From contig JAJEKV010000141.1 in NCBI GenBank assembly GCA_021234155.1, forward strand, positions 1,122,356 to 1,186,355: 64,000 bases of DNA. Reading direction: 5' to 3'. Origin of the DNA: Isoetes taiwanensis. Lineage: Eukaryota > Streptophyta > Lycopodiopsida > Isoetales > Isoetaceae. Both the position numbers and the translations under genes were made by a program. The notes beneath the pieces were generated by a model, which made no database searches, was not told the origin of the DNA, and saw only the letters and a program-made list of their open reading frames with translations. This document shows, piece by piece, positions 21,576 to 34,335 of the stretch. The first letter of the stretch is position 1; each line of letters opens with the position of its first letter.

Positions 21576-22683
21576 TATGGATTGCCCCAATACCACGTGT
21601 TGTTGCGTCTATTTAATGTATATATATGGAAATTAGAAAATAAAGTTGTTAACAAAAATTAGCACGGCCAATATGTACAATGAAGGCGCCCCTGTGAGGT
21701 TGGCTGACGAGTAAACATAAACAGGCTTGCACTGGCCGGATAGCTTCACTGGCCCCTTAACTGACAAGCCCCATTTTGTGACACATAGCAAGATTCTTGC
21801 ATTGTTCAGCAACTTGTTTATCCTTTCTGGCACATGGCAAGATACTTGCATTGGACAGCAACATGTTTATCCTATATACAGTTCGGTAAAAATAGATTGG
21901 ATCATCAAAGGACAGACAGTTAAGAAATCTTGGCAAACAGCCTGAAAAATGTTAGAGATTAGAAAAGCTTCGAACAAAAATGTCTTGGAGCCTAAAAAAT
22001 ATTGAGATTAGAAAGCTAGTTGAACAAAATTGCCACCAGTCTGCATATCATTTCTCTCAATCTTGCATGGACCAAGGCTGTTAAATAATAGTTTAAATGC
22101 AGAGAATGGTGATATGGATTCAATGCAGACACCGCCTGTTGTTTAGTATGGTACCATAGAAATGGTCTCTCATCTTTTATAGATGCCACATTTGACTAAT
22201 CGAAGTGGTAAATGATGGATAAAACAGAAAGAGGACATTAGAACCCACTCAAAAATATATTTTGCTTAAGAAATCACCTAGTTTATTGACAATTAATATG
22301 CACTTGCACTTGCATTTCTGATTTCGGCGGAAGATGGCTCAGAGACTTATCCTAAGTTATTCATCACCACATAATTTGCCAAGACTTATCAACCTAATTA
22401 CAACGACAATGTCTAATATTTTTGTTTAGACGGTTTCATCTGCATTGTCAATACCAATAAGCTTGCTAGAGTAGCAGCTGATTTACAGCATTTTGAAATT
22501 AAACTAAAGGTTTGACGTTTTGAAGCTCCGGACCAATATCTACTGACTATTTTGTGCACGGTACTGTGCACCAAACAAAAACCTCCGTTGTAACCAGATT
22601 AACCCAGATATGCTTAAAAAATACATTGAATACAATCCAAATTAGATGGCTATGGAATCTATATTCCCTAATATTTATTGATC

Positions 22684-22753
22684 TAAGATTCAAGATCATT
22701 TTATTGTTGTTGTCTTACATCCAAGATCTTGAATCTTCTTTTTTTTTTTTTTT
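22684..22753. repeat. 13-bp stem hairpin followed by T-run
   Basis: AAGATTCAAGATC (22684-) pairs perfectly with GATCTTGAATCTT (about 22725-22737) and is followed by a run of about 15 T. It looks like a retroposon 3' junction in minus orientation. Confidence 0.5.
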
Positions 22754-23220
22754 ATTGAAGGACATCATTCTATTCATCATCACATCATGAGTACATTCTA
22801 CATCACTTTATTCTACATATCACATGAAAGCCAATCCACTACCTAGGCGCGATATGCTAGGAGCTGCTTTGCATGTGATGATCGAGTACATATGGCAGGT
22901 TCATATGGCAGGTTTAAGGTCTCTACCACAAGACCGATTGGTCATACTTGAACCCGTGACCTCGGGGCAATGGATTTTAAGGTCCCCATTACTTGAACTG
23001 TTTTTTGCCTTATGTTACTCTAAACAACGAAACAAAAAAGATGGAGTAAAAAAGATAGAAATCTTCCTATATGTATCACTGTAATATGGGTAATGCGTCT
23101 TTGGCCACAAACAAAATAATGCATGCGGAGAAAGCGCAACGAAAAGTCGTGTTCAAAACCAGCCTCTGCAGGTGGAACTGAAAAAATAAAAATGAAATCT
23201 TTATAGCCAAAATACCTTTT

Positions 23221-23375
23221 CTCAAGCATAATGTATGTTACAACAACAATTATAGAATAGAATAGAATAGATTTTTAGCGTACACGGCCATAATACCTTG
23301 TCTCAAGCATAATGTATGTTACAACAACAATTATAGAACATAATAGAATAGATTTTTAGCGTCCACGGAGACACG
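23221..23375 (-). repeat. 81-bp tandem duplication carrying two LINE 3' tails
   Basis: CTCAAGCATAATGTATGTTA begins at 23221 and again at 23302. Each copy includes a minus-sense (TCTAT)n tail and the GGACGCTAAAAAT-type LINE end. A short LINE insertion was duplicated together with its flank. Confidence 0.8.
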
Positions 23376-24305
23376 GACAATTATAAAGCTTTACCTGCAC
23401 ACCCACTGCACAATCACAACACCGGGTGGGTAAGAAAAATTAGATGCTAACGAACATCAGCACCAGGCTTGCTTGCAAGCAGATCAAAGCGGGCAAAATG
23501 ATTCATAGAATGTGGCTTTCTTGCCGGCCATTTATGATTGGGGCTGCCAATGATTTTGAAATATGAAATATACGTTCAAGATTTTGGAAGATATAGGAGG
23601 ATTCATCTTTATATGGTTTCTTCTAAGGTTTTAGAATATGAAATATAGAAACTCAAACCTTTACCAAAGTAATTCAATATCCCAATAAGAATGTCTTTAG
23701 CCAATGCAACCAGTAAACTAATGTGATGATTTATGATCCCCCTCAGACCCTATTGTGCTACGTATTGTTGTGTAGATTCTAGCCTATTCTAGAACTTTCT
23801 AGGATCAATGAACAACTCTGTAATCATGTCTTGGTGTTTTTTGTACAAATATGCCTTTTTCTTGCTTTTGATCACTGTGATATACTCTCTTTTTCATCTT
23901 GCCTAGCTTGGCCATTGGATATTTTAAATCTATGCCTTTCCTGTTTGCATTCTGCATCAAATGATCCATTACATGGAAGACCTTTTAGTTTTGTCTGAGA
24001 AAATAGAACATTTTTCAGCCCACCTATCACCATCCGAGATAGCATATCACTTGATTCATTTGCAACTTTTTGCCACATAAATTTCCAAGCTTGTTCCTCA
24101 CATATTGCCTTGCACATATCAGCCTTTGTCTCATGCATACAAATCCATTTACCTTGCATAAGAACTGGAATACTTTTATGCATGTGGTCTTTAGCATATC
24201 GAACTCAATTCATTGTAGGTACAAGATCCAATTACCTACACGAATTTCCAATATTCAATTTAACCACATGTTGCGCAAACTGTGCTTCTACAATGATAAA
24301 GTCTA

Positions 24306-24521
24306 TCACACTAGCATTTTAACACGTGCATTTCCCATAACCAGGATGTTTAGATGCTCCATTAAAAGTAAGTAGTTAAAATCTTCCAATAAAAGGACAT
24401 CCTTTTGCTTTAAAGCAATAACATCCTGCTTAAGTAAAAGAAAGGATCCTCTTGACCACTTAAATCCTATACTGGAGATTCTTGTGGCAGAAAGTAACAT
24501 CCTGCAACAAATATGTAGCAC
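24306..24521 (-). pseudogene. LINE endonuclease fragment (weak)
   Basis: A 71-codon frame contains FKWSRGSF, then ALKQKDVLLLEDFN. This resembles the GDFN metal-binding segment of APE-type LINE endonucleases with the Gly changed to Glu. Flanking frames are broken. With the ORF1-like piece at 26.5-26.8 kb it may be what is left of one minus-strand LINE. Confidence 0.4.
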
Positions 24522-24660
24522 AATAACAGGGGGTTACTTTTAGATTTTTATACGCTTTTTCACATGGTTTTTCTATGATTTCGTTGTTGTATTCGTTGAG
24601 GTGTACTAAATAGTATTTCTAGAGTGCACCATTTATGGGCCGTTGATTTTCGTTGATGGG
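24510..24660 (+). repeat. Dispersed repeat, ATATGTAGCA(T/C)AATAACAGGGG type
   Basis: The block starts ATATGTAGCACAATAACAGG and ends near TATTTCTAGAGTGC. Relatives lie at about 25365, 27440-27570 and 29942-30100 on the plus strand and about 35390-35500 on the minus strand. The one at 35.5 kb directly follows an L1 reverse-transcriptase fragment, so this is probably LINE-derived non-coding sequence. Confidence 0.6.
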
Positions 24661-24689
24661 AACAATCCGAGGGTTGTTGTCTTTCTCTG

Positions 24690-24835
24690 CATGTGTTTGT
24701 GCGTGCATGTGCACATGCATGTGCATGTGTGTGCATGTGCATGTGCATGTGTATTGTGCATGTGCATGTGCAAGTGCAAGTGCAAGTGCATGTGCATGTG
24801 TGCATGTATGTGCATGTGTGCATATGCACGTGTAC
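24690..24835. repeat. (TGTGCA)n microsatellite
   Basis: About 145 bp of alternating TGTGCA, TGCATG and TGCAAG words, with little interruption. Open frames through it are artefacts of the repeat. Confidence 0.95.
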
Positions 24836-25610
24836 TTGCCCTCTTGGATTCTTATTCTTTGGAGTGAATTTTACTACCACGAGATGGATTTTTGCTCACA
24901 CTTACAAAGGTATTTGTTTTTAATGTTTCTTGAGTTAGCATAATGTTTTTTTTTTACAAGGTATTGGTTTCCCGATTCTACAATGTAGTCTTTGCAAAAC
25001 CCCCTTTTGTTTCCTTCCTAAGATTTTCTTGCGCAGATTCAAGTTTAGGCCCTCTATTTGCTTCCAACTCTTGGATATTCACCGCTGCCGGATTGTTCAT
25101 AGTAGCCACCCTTTAGCTTCAATCAACAAATGGATTCTTATGCACACAACATGCGGATTATTCCGCCCTTTTCCATGTCCGTGATCGGTCAAGCAGTGGC
25201 CACAAGAATGCATTTATATTGTAGGTTTGGAACTTTAATCAAACCGTAAGGTGAATCATGCATTACCTTTAAGCTAGAGACGGAGCATCCAAAATCATAT
25301 GGATTGATAAACAATGGTGTCATTGTGAAAGAGAAATAGTTGTAGCGAAGTAACAATATGTAGCATAATAACGAGGGGTTTTTTCTTTGTGTTGCAAACT
25401 TTATGACTTCGAAATAAGGGATCAATCTGCTCTATCTTTATGGTAAATTTTACTTATGTTCTATTTGTTTTATTGTGATCAAATTCAAAAGCTACGGTGA
25501 TGAAAGCCTCAAATGAATTCTAGTTTTGTTCGGTTTGAATTCTAAAGTTTTTGTCACACCGGGGGGGGCGTCCCTAAGGCCCCGAAGGGGCCAAAATTTT
25601 TTTTTTGCAA

Positions 25611-26219
25611 CACAAACCATTAACATCCAACATATAAAAATTAAATCCCCCAACACATAACAACCAACACATAACAACCATTGACATTAACAATCAACAC
25701 ATAACTACTATTGACATTAATTAACACAACCATTGGGTCCAACACATTTAAATTAAAATCCCCCTTAAACCCCCTTTGGTTTGGGTGCATATTCACATGG
25801 GGGGTGACTCCGGGCAACGAGAGTTGTTGGATAGGCATATTCGCCCCTTATTCCTTAATCTATACCGTACATAAAGTTCCTCGTTTGTGGGGTATGCAAG
25901 TACAAAATTTGCTATACTGTATAACAAGATTCGCAAAATACTATAAAATTTCAAGCAGAATACTATATGGTGTTGATTTCGTACGTGCAAAATACAATTA
26001 TGAAGGCTCTCGCTGCCCTACGTCACCCCCCGTGTGAATATGCACCCAAACCAAAGGGGGTTTAAGGGGGATTTTAATTTAAATGTGTTGGACCCAATGG
26101 TTGTGTTAATTAATGTCAATAGTAGTTATGTGTTGATTGTTAATGTCAATGGTTGTTATGTGTTGGTTGTTATGTGTTGGGGGATTTAATTTTTATATGT
26201 TGGATGTTAATGGTTTGTG
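25611..26219. mobile_element. Inverted-repeat element with 213-bp arms
   Basis: The arms 25611-25823 and 26007-26219 are near-perfect reverse complements of equal length (starting CACAAACCATTAACATCC and ending in its complement), around a 183-bp centre. Just left of the element is GGCCCCGAAGGGGCC followed by AAAATTTTTTTTTT, a stem-loop plus T-run. A relative at 32.2 kb has the same hairpin, left arm and part of the centre but no right arm. I see no transposase and no clear target duplication. It may be a foldback/MITE, or two copies of one family in opposite orientation. Confidence 0.7.
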
Positions 26220-26506
26220 CTCGCTCGTATTTCAAACCACATGAATTGATTGGTTGCTTCTTGCATAACATGCACTTCATTTGAAATCGCGAATCCTTTA
26301 ACCTTCAATATTCCATTTTGAATGAAGCATTTTAAAGCCCTTGATATCTACAAAATACTTTTTCCGCATGCTCATAGGTCTTTAGTCTCTTTCCCTTTTT
26401 TTTTTTTTTTAACATCTACTACTTTTAATGCATCATCCATTGTATCAATTCTAGATGCTTTCAACGAACTAATATTCGAGCAGATGACTCTGATGGCCTG
26501 ATTTTC

Positions 26507-26788
26507 CTATGCTATAACATCATCCACTATGACTTCGTCTTTTGTTCTATAAGCTTTCTGACCGTTTTGCCTACCTTTCTTGAATTTTTGTGCTTCTACC
26601 TTATGTTTTGCCAAATCTTCATTTATCCAAATGGATTGGCCCTTCAATGAGCTTTTCTTGTTTAGCACATCCATTCCATGTTCTCTGCTTGCAAATTTCA
26701 TAATGGTATGCCTGGATTTCCCAAACAATTTGCCTACTCTAAATGCTTCAACAATACTGCAATCATCAATATCGAGCTTACCTTTCAA
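26507..26788 (-). pseudogene. LINE ORF1-like protein fragment
   Basis: The 93-codon frame reads DDCSIVEAFRVGKLFGKSRH, then IMKFASREHGMDVL and LKGQSIWINEDLAKHK. This pattern (a mode of 'RPILVKF.SR...VL....LKG..I.INEDLT') is typical of the ORF1 or pre-endonuclease region of non-L1 LINEs in animals and plants. It is followed by stops. The family name is uncertain. Confidence 0.5.
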
Positions 26789-29034
26789 AAAAAGAGTTAC
26801 CTAGCCATAATGAAAGGAAGAACATGTAATTTCGGGTTCGGTAATGCAGATATCTAGTTTGGTAGACTAGTTTAAAGATTCGGCAAACTAGAAGACCTTT
26901 TTTTTTGTTCTACAGACTCGACAAAATTGGAGTTTCAAAGATAGAGCTCAGCTAGTGGTAGGCAATGATAATATCTAATCTTGAAGCAATAGGAATTTGC
27001 TATAGCAGTATCCACTAAAAAGTTCCAGATTCTAATCTACCAGAAATGTTAAACCATATCAAACCATCTCAAACCATCTTTAAGGGGTATTAAAACCGTG
27101 CTCCAACACCAATTTGATACGATGTATAAGCTCAAGGCTATTTCTAAATAACAAATATTAAAGAATAAAGACTGAAAACTAATACTAGCCTTAGGGCCCA
27201 AGCTCACCACCCAACGGGGCTATCCGAGCAAGAGAAATCCCAAGAAAGGACATAATTTTGGTGGTTGGAAAGGCAAAGGGGTTATTCAATAGAAACACAA
27301 AAGATTCCACTCTAGCAAGAACCAAATCTAAGAAAGGCATACGAAAGGGAATACTTCAAGTAAACCACTAGAGAACCATCGCTAACAGTCACAAATTCAA
27401 TATTTAGTCTAAGAAGAATAGAATCAAGATTTGGGATATCTAGCATTATCATAGGAAGCTTCCTTTGTTTTTTGTATGCTTTTGAATATGGTTTTACTAT
27501 GATTTAGTAGTGTATTCAAGTGGATGTACTAGAATCATACACTGATGATTTATTGTGACATTTTTAGATGGTTGGCCGCATGTATATTTGTAGACTGTCT
27601 TATATTTGAGAAATTGACATGCAAGGCTCGAGCGTCTTTATTCTAGAGCGCACAAAGCCCTTCCAATTCTGGCAGTGTAGATAGAGTTGTGGGATTAGGC
27701 ATTTTCCATGTGCAAATTCAGCTATGTGTCTATGATAATGCCTTGCTTTTTTCGTGTTGATGTGAGCAACAAAAAAGGACAAACCCTTGTTTATTGGACA
27801 AGATTATGGTGGAAATAAAATGTTATCTAAATGACGCATTTTATACTTAGTTTTTAATGCAGAGCTTGAATGCCTGGATAGAGGCATGCCCTCAAAAGTC
27901 GAGATAACTATATGTGTCATTGAAGATCCGGTTGAATGAACATGCATGCGATCAAACTTATACATGTGGGCAAGTTCCGACATGAAGGTTACTCAATCCA
28001 AAGTAGGAGGTTGACAAGGTCGATGGAAGAGCCTGAGGGTTATGTGCAAACCAGAATTGAAGACAAAATGCATAGAATGATACTAATTGAGATCGATGTA
28101 AGGGTTATTAATGAATCGCATAGTCCATAAGGCTAGGCTCGACATGATAGGGTCAAAGGGAAACACGACAATGGAGGTCAAAATCGAGGTTGATAACGAA
28201 ACTATTGGGGCATAAGCAAACGTTGATAATCCAAAGTCTTCCACTGCCCCCTCAAAGAAAACATGAAGAAGTAAAGATCATTTTTTTTTTCGTGACTGAT
28301 CAAATAAGAATGTGCCCTTCTCAAATTTTGTAGGTGAGAGTATGATTTTTTCAATGACACTAAAATCATCTGAAATTGAGCTAGAACCTTCAAGTTATAG
28401 TGTTTCAAAACTATCTTAAATAACAACTTAAAAGAGCATAACCTATGATAAATGAATTTGATCTCGGTAGAACGACCTTATTTAAATCTACAATGTTTGT
28501 GAGACAAATTTGAATGTGATGCTAAAGTCATATTACTATTTTTACCAAAATATCCTTTGTTTTGGAGTAGATTTCAGTCTAAAACGTTGTCTTCCCTCCA
28601 AGATTTCGTTCTTTGACGAAGTTACCCGTAAACTATGTTCCATTGCTCATACTTCATGTAGAAGATGCCCCACTTTCCAACTTTTCATTGACTATTGACT
28701 AGGTGATTGTACTATTTGTTCTAATCATGGATGAGCATGGATTAAATTACTGTGGTTTAAAAATAGGGGTTTCACATCGTCCGGCCATCCTTAAACTTTT
28801 CCAATGAGGTAAAAAGAATTCTGGAAATATTTTGGCTATTTTTTACGCAAAAAAAATATATGGAAAATAGGCTAGAAAATGGGTGAGATGATTTTTTCTC
28901 CAGTAATATCCTAGTAGATGTATGGATAATCCTAGTTGGAATCCCTATAAATCCCAAGAAGTGTGTTCTGTCCATAGAGCCCACTTGGTTGTAGATGTTA
29001 TATTGTGATTAAACACCAGAAGATGGGGGCAATG
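26789..29034. other. Spacer with an old dispersed repeat
   Basis: There is no gene. A copy of the ATATGTAGCATAATAACAGG repeat family lies at about 27440-27570. The remaining short frames show no family resemblance. Confidence 0.45.
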
Positions 29035-29941
29035 GAGCGAATCCGACCTCTCTTTCTCCAAACCCGAGCTTCCATTTTCCTACCTTGCACAGAAAAGTTT
29101 TCTGAAAACTACTTAATCGACAATTTTTTCCATCTGCATAGAGTAATCAGATTCATGGCGGGCCTCTATGCTTTGGCTATGGCGATGGGTCCCCAATGCC
29201 TGAAAGCCTGCTGGAAGGACAAGCAAGCTCAGTGGTTCTCACGCTGGGGTGTACAGGCAAACAGATGCGTACAGGTACGGACAAAGAAAGATCACAAGGC
29301 ACTTAAGTTGTATCTAGATGCTACTTTCCTTCACAAGCTCTGGGATGCAGATGCTCTGACGCATGTTAAGCTGGCACACTATCAGCAGCAAGTCAAACCT
29401 AGGCTCATGAGAGGCCCACACCAGTACTTGTACACCCATTTGCCCATGAAGAAGCACAGACTTATAGCTTCCATTCACACGGGTGCACATCGTCTTTGCA
29501 TTGAGACAGGGTGTTGGGCTTGGGAAGCGCGGTGAGGAAAGGCTTTGCCAGTGTTGCCACTAGGGCGCCATCGAGGATGAATGTCATGCCCTCCAGATCT
29601 GCCCAGTGTTTGCCCATATCCGAGAGTGGTATATTCGATTACTAGTGCCTGGTCAACCATTGCATGAGTTATTGAATACGGCTTCAGTGGGCTTGTTGGG
29701 GTCATACCTCCAGGAGGTTATGGATGCACGAACTCAGTTGTGTCCTTCGGGACAGTATTGAACTGTCCTATGCAATTGTACATCGTGCCAGCATACATAT
29801 TACTGATAAAGTTTATCCCTCAAAAACCCTTCGGGGCGGGGTTTTTTTAATCATGACAGTAATACGCTTGCTACTCCCTTTTTGTTTGGGTCCCATAGGC
29901 CAATTGGTCTCCGTGGACGATAAAAAATCTATTCTATTCTA
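29035..29941 (+). mobile_element. 5'-truncated non-L1 LINE with (TCTAT)n tail
   Basis: Frame 29160-29535 encodes the C-terminal part of a LINE protein: GPQCLKACWKDKQAQWFSRW, then HKLWDADALTHVKLAHY and RLIASIHTGAHRLCIETGCW. After a frame change it continues EERLCQCC..GAIEDECHAL then CPVF, a CCHC motif. The 3' UTR includes CCCTTCGGGGCGGGG and ends GGGTCCCATAGGCCAATTGG, then TCTCCGTGGACGATAAAAAA and (TCTAT)n. It aligns along its whole length with the minus copy at 33.6-34.3 kb. Stops and a frameshift show that it is dead. Confidence 0.8.
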
Positions 29942-32201
29942 ATATGTAGCATAATAACAGGGGGTTGGTTTTGTATTTTTGTACTATTTCTTCTATGGTT
30001 TTCATATGATTTCGAAAGCGTATTGCATGGGGACTACTAATTAGTATATCTAGAGTGCGCATACGCCTGCATTAATTTTAGTGTTTTTGTTCAATGGTTT
30101 AGACCCATGTGCCATGTTGTATTTTTTCTCAATTAGCTTATTGAGGCTCGTTGACATGCAACCCTCGAGCCATTTAGAAATAGGGTTTGTTAGATAGGGT
30201 TTGCTAGCTGAAGCCACAAATTCTGCAGAGGTGGAGCGCTGGTGCTTTTAGGCGGATGTGAAGCACAGATTAAGCATCATCGAAACAGAAGCATGGAAAT
30301 TTCAAGATCGATTTGTTTGCTAGATAGGGTTATTTGAGTTTTGTTTCGACATTTCGTCTTTTAGGGCTTGGAGAGGCAGAGGCAAAGGCAAAGCAGCAAC
30401 ATAACAAGATCTTTTGTGCAGTGTAGGTGTATTCGGATTATGCGACTGGTAGATTTTGGGAGATGCGGGATTTTTCCCTATGCAGACTCATCTCTCTGTC
30501 TCTCCTCGACCTTCCATTACCTTTCGTCAAAATGGATCCAAAACCTAATTTTATAGCTCTCTTGCTCAGGTTCCGCAGCTTTAGCGACACAGGGGGGGCT
30601 GCATAAAGCGAAATAAAGAAAAAGGGGTTTCTTCCCTTTCGCCGATTTACGCAATTGAAGCTCCAACGACTTAGTAAATGGTTTACACTAAGCTTTGTTC
30701 GATACTGTCTTCTGTTTACGGTATGAGGATTGTCGGTTTTGTACACCTTTATCTTGTACAAGCAATCGAGATAACTCTAATAACTGGCTACTAGCAAAGT
30801 TGTGCAGGCCTCCTTCCTATCCTACTATGGTAAGCATTTCGTTACCAATCCCTCTTCTCTACCAGGATACTATGGTAAACTATGGTTGTATGTCAAATTC
30901 ATTTGAGGCAGCGGCATCTACAATTTCGTGGTCGTGAGATCTCCGAACTTTTGTGGTGATAGCAGGTTGTCCAAGTATTGAAAGCTTGAAGAACGTTGTT
31001 GCTTGTGTCTATATGGTTCTATTAAGCAGCCTGGATTTGTTACAAGCGGAGTTGGTACAAGCCAGAAACAATGATGTGGGATTTCTTCTGTGCATGAAGA
31101 TGGTTCAGACAGGCACTATTAAGTTAGAAGCTCGGTTACTGTTTTGGATTGCTCTTGCATGGGCGTTTCTTCTTTGGTGTCTTTGCTAGGGATGCTGTAT
31201 CCCATGTTGCATCACGTGGATCGCAGTGCGGTAAATATAACTCCCTTTGATTTGTTGTTAATAATAGTTATGTTGGTTGATTAAAAATTGAACATTTGTT
31301 TTGTTGCGGATTACAAGACCGGTTTCCAAATTTTGTAGTTGCCTCTAATCCGATATCCAAAACCCGCCATACCTTGATATTATGCCGTTACACTATCCAA
31401 ACCTGCCATACCTTGATATTATGCCGTTACACTACACTAATATCGTCTTACATCTTTGCTTTTAGCTCATTCAATTGCAAAAGCTAGAGATGTGCAGACG
31501 AAGCTAGAGGTATGCAGCCACGTCTGCTTGAACAAATCTGTTCAAAGGGGAAATTTCACAATTTGACAGGAACCATAAAATCATTTTGATTGTACAGAGA
31601 ATCAAACAGGTCTTGGAAAGCCACATAATTGCAAAGGGAAAGATCTGATTCTACCTAGTATGCAGCACCTATTTGGTTCTTTGTAACAATTAATTTGAGG
31701 ATTTTGCATTATGCTTTTCAACTCCAGTTTAGCCAGTTGTGCTACATATCCAGTAGTAAGTGTGGCATGGTGAGAAGATTTGGGGAAGCATCCAAATTCT
31801 TGTCTTCTGTGTGGGAGGGCGTAGCACCTATGGTCCCGGTGGTTCAGTCTCCAGTCGTAGTCGTCCAAATTATTCTTATTTAGAAGCACAAGATATTTCT
31901 AAGACATAAAGTAAAGCAGTTCAATAGATTGAGACATTTTGGCTTGATTTCCACATTACAGTTTGGCTTTATATTACAATGTTGCATATTTTCTTACAAT
32001 GTTGCATATTTTCTTCTTATTTATCTATCTGTTCAATGGTTTGTGACCATTGTCCCTTTTTTTTATATTACTCGTCATTTCCATGTCCATAGATGATGTT
32101 TTAATGCATCCTTTGGACCAACATGTAATGTTTGTCTTCATGTTATTGTGCTTTTTAGTAATTAATATTTAGGCCCATAAAGTTTACCTATATTTGCTTT
32201 A
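29942..32201. other. Spacer
   Basis: A copy of the ATATGTAGCATAATAACAGG repeat (29942-30100) abuts the LINE tail exactly. A 39-bp unit (GCCATACCTTGATATTATGC) is duplicated at 31366 and 31405. No gene is visible. Confidence 0.5.
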
Positions 32202-32540
32202 GTTAGGGCCCGAAGGGCCCAAAATTTTTTTTAATACAACAATCAACACACAACTACCATTAACATTATTAACATAAACCATTGCATTTAACACATTTAA
32301 ATTAAAATCCCCCTTAAACCCCCTTTGGTTTGGGTGCATATTCACACGGGGGGTTACGTAGGGCAGCGAGAGCCCTTAAAATATATTTACAATACATGTA
32401 TAAAATTAACACCATTAAGTACATTCTCTCAAACCTTATAGTATTTTGCAAACCTTAATATACAGTATACAAAAACGTGTACATGCATACCCCACAAACG
32501 AGGATCGCTATGTACGGTCCAGATCTTGGAATGAAGATGC
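32202..32540. mobile_element. Relative of the 25.6-kb inverted-repeat element
   Basis: It starts with GGGCCCGAAGGGCCC then AAAATTTTTTTT, followed by the arm (AATTAAAATCCCCCTTAAAC, GGTGCATATTCACACGGGG) and then the centre (ATAGTATTTTGCAAACC, ATACCCCACAAACGAGGA). Identity to the 25.6-kb copy is roughly 75% in the centre. There is no inverted second arm. Confidence 0.65.
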
Positions 32541-32649
32541 TTTACTTGGAAAGGAGTCACGTACATCGGCAAAAATAACATCCCATGCATAAGGAGTCCA
32601 AATACACGTCCTCCAAACATTTAGCTAGAATGAACACCATTCCAGCATA

Positions 32650-33579
32650 GTACTGCAGATCTAGCTTTTTTAAAGTACAATGCTACCTATCATATCCATA
32701 AAAATGGTTCTTCACACTCGTGAGCGAATGAAGTCGACCTTAGATTTTATCTCGCATTCAATAAAACCCTAATCAAAACCCTAAGTTGGCCATAGCCATG
32801 AGCTCTGCTCGTGTTGTTAGCTTCTATGTAAGCACAAAGAAGGCAAGTTTTATGGCTGCAAAAACAGTGCCCTTGAACTGTGCAAGAAAATCTGAACTTT
32901 CATTTGGATCTGTGTCTGACCTATTTTTCGCATCAAAAGAATTAGAGCATCCACAATAATTGTAGGAGTCACACCACAGGGTTCAAACAACAAAAGAAAC
33001 CCTAAAATATGTTGGCCATAACCTTGCATGCCACACAAAAAAAGATTCTGCCACATGATTTTCCCTTTCTCTAAGATCAATAGCAAGTGTTAATGGGTCA
33101 AGTGTGACCATTGGATCATAGAATAAGGATCAGAATATGCCGAATCGAGGTCCGAGGATTTTACATCTCACACCCCCTATAGCACAACGCTCCCCATATA
33201 ACAAGAATACGTATGCAAGCACCAAATAAATAAGAATGAATACCAAGTATGTTTCCCACATTAAGTGATGTTATATCTCTATTAAACACTTAGACAACAA
33301 CAAGATGCCCCAATACCAATATGGGAGCCGTGAGCCCAAGTGCGGTGACAGATTAGATTATGAGAGAGTAAAGAGACATGCACAAAGCAATAGAGGTGAC
33401 ATAACCACGTTTACAAATAGTGATGCTCTCTATATTACAACGTAGAAATGTCAACCAAAATAGAAGTGAAAAACGGCATGGCTACTGCTTCTATAACAAG
33501 CAGCCTGCTGCGACATCACATTAAATAATTTTAAAAATCTTCCCATGACATGAAGAAGCAAGTGTTTTCCCATTACATA
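32650..33579. other. Spacer
   Basis: No gene and no clear repeat were recognised. Two telomere-like words (AAACCCTAA) lie near 32765-32785. Confidence 0.4.
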
Positions 33580-34335
33580 AGAATAGAATAGAATAGAATA
33601 GAATAGTTTTTTTAACGTCCACGGAGACCAATAGGTCATGGGACCCATACAATGGGCTAGTACAATCATTACTACTAGGATTAAAAAACCCCTGCCTCAA
33701 AAGGTTTTCAAGGGAAAAACCTTTGCAGTAATGATGATACTAGACAAGCAGAGATAATGACTACTGAGGACTCAGTAATTGCAGACGTTTATCTAGAACC
33801 TCAAGTATGTATAATGCCAAGTCATGCACAGATGGTGCTCTGAGAAGTTGTGGAAGCGTGGAATGGAATGCTAAGGTCAAAAAATGATTCTGGACTATCT
33901 CAAAAGTAGGGCAACTCAGAAGAGTATGGCTTTCATCTTCAATAACCTGTAACTGGCAACAGGCACGTAGCCTCGCTTCTCGCGGCAATTGCAGCCGCTC
34001 CCATCTACCTGTCTCAATCCGTAGCCTGTGGGACCCCGTGCGAATTGATGCAATAGCTACAAGCTTGTTCCTGGACAATGAAGCAAGCAAATAAGCTTGG
34101 GGCCCTGGTGCCAAGGTGGGATTTATGTGTGCATGATAATGACCAGTTTTCACTTGGGCCAAAGTAACTGCGTCCCATATCTTTTAAGAAAAACGACCAT
34201 TGAGATATTGTTGCAAAAGCTCAGGATCAGAACTGGCAAGCATCAGGCAGTGCTCTGGTTGCACAGCCCAACGGGCAAACCATGTAGTGCAATGCTCTTT
34301 CCAACATCGTTTCAAACGCTGAGGAGATTCAGCCA
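33580..34335 (-). mobile_element. 5'-truncated non-L1 LINE with (TCTAT)n tail
   Basis: The minus-strand frame runs from about 34335 to 33761 with one in-frame stop (at FS*KIWDA). It encodes RLKRCWKEHCTTWFARWAVQ, then LVAIASIRTGSHRLRIETGRW and the zinc motif LRACCQL...DESHTLLSCPTF. The 3' UTR ends CCTATTGGTCTCCGTGGACG, TTAAAAAAA and five TCTAT units (33580-33606 on the plus strand). It is homologous to the copy at 29.0-29.9 kb, at about 45% protein identity by eye. Confidence 0.82.

Larger units (their letters stand above)
21201..24305. other. Spacer upstream of APR
   Basis: There is no gene. The first few hundred bases hold the APR 5' UTR and promoter, with no element I can assign with confidence. 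LINE tails at 21504-21575 and 23221-23375 and a hairpin with T-run at 22684-22753 are listed separately. Confidence 0.45.

Noticed and set aside
22738-22753. T-run as a possible third L1-type tail
   Set aside because: The adjacent bases do not contain the CTTACC(C/T)TC word shared by the tails at 4.67, 53.38 and 59.23 kb.
22824-23084. Segment with TTGAACCCGTGACC resembling a tRNA B-box on the minus strand
   Set aside because: The A-box-like word lies downstream of the B-box in that orientation, so no pol III promoter or tRNA fold is possible.
24560-24943. Several open frames rich in His, Thr, Cys or Met
   Set aside because: They arise from the (TGTGCA)n microsatellite, which is open in many frames on both strands.
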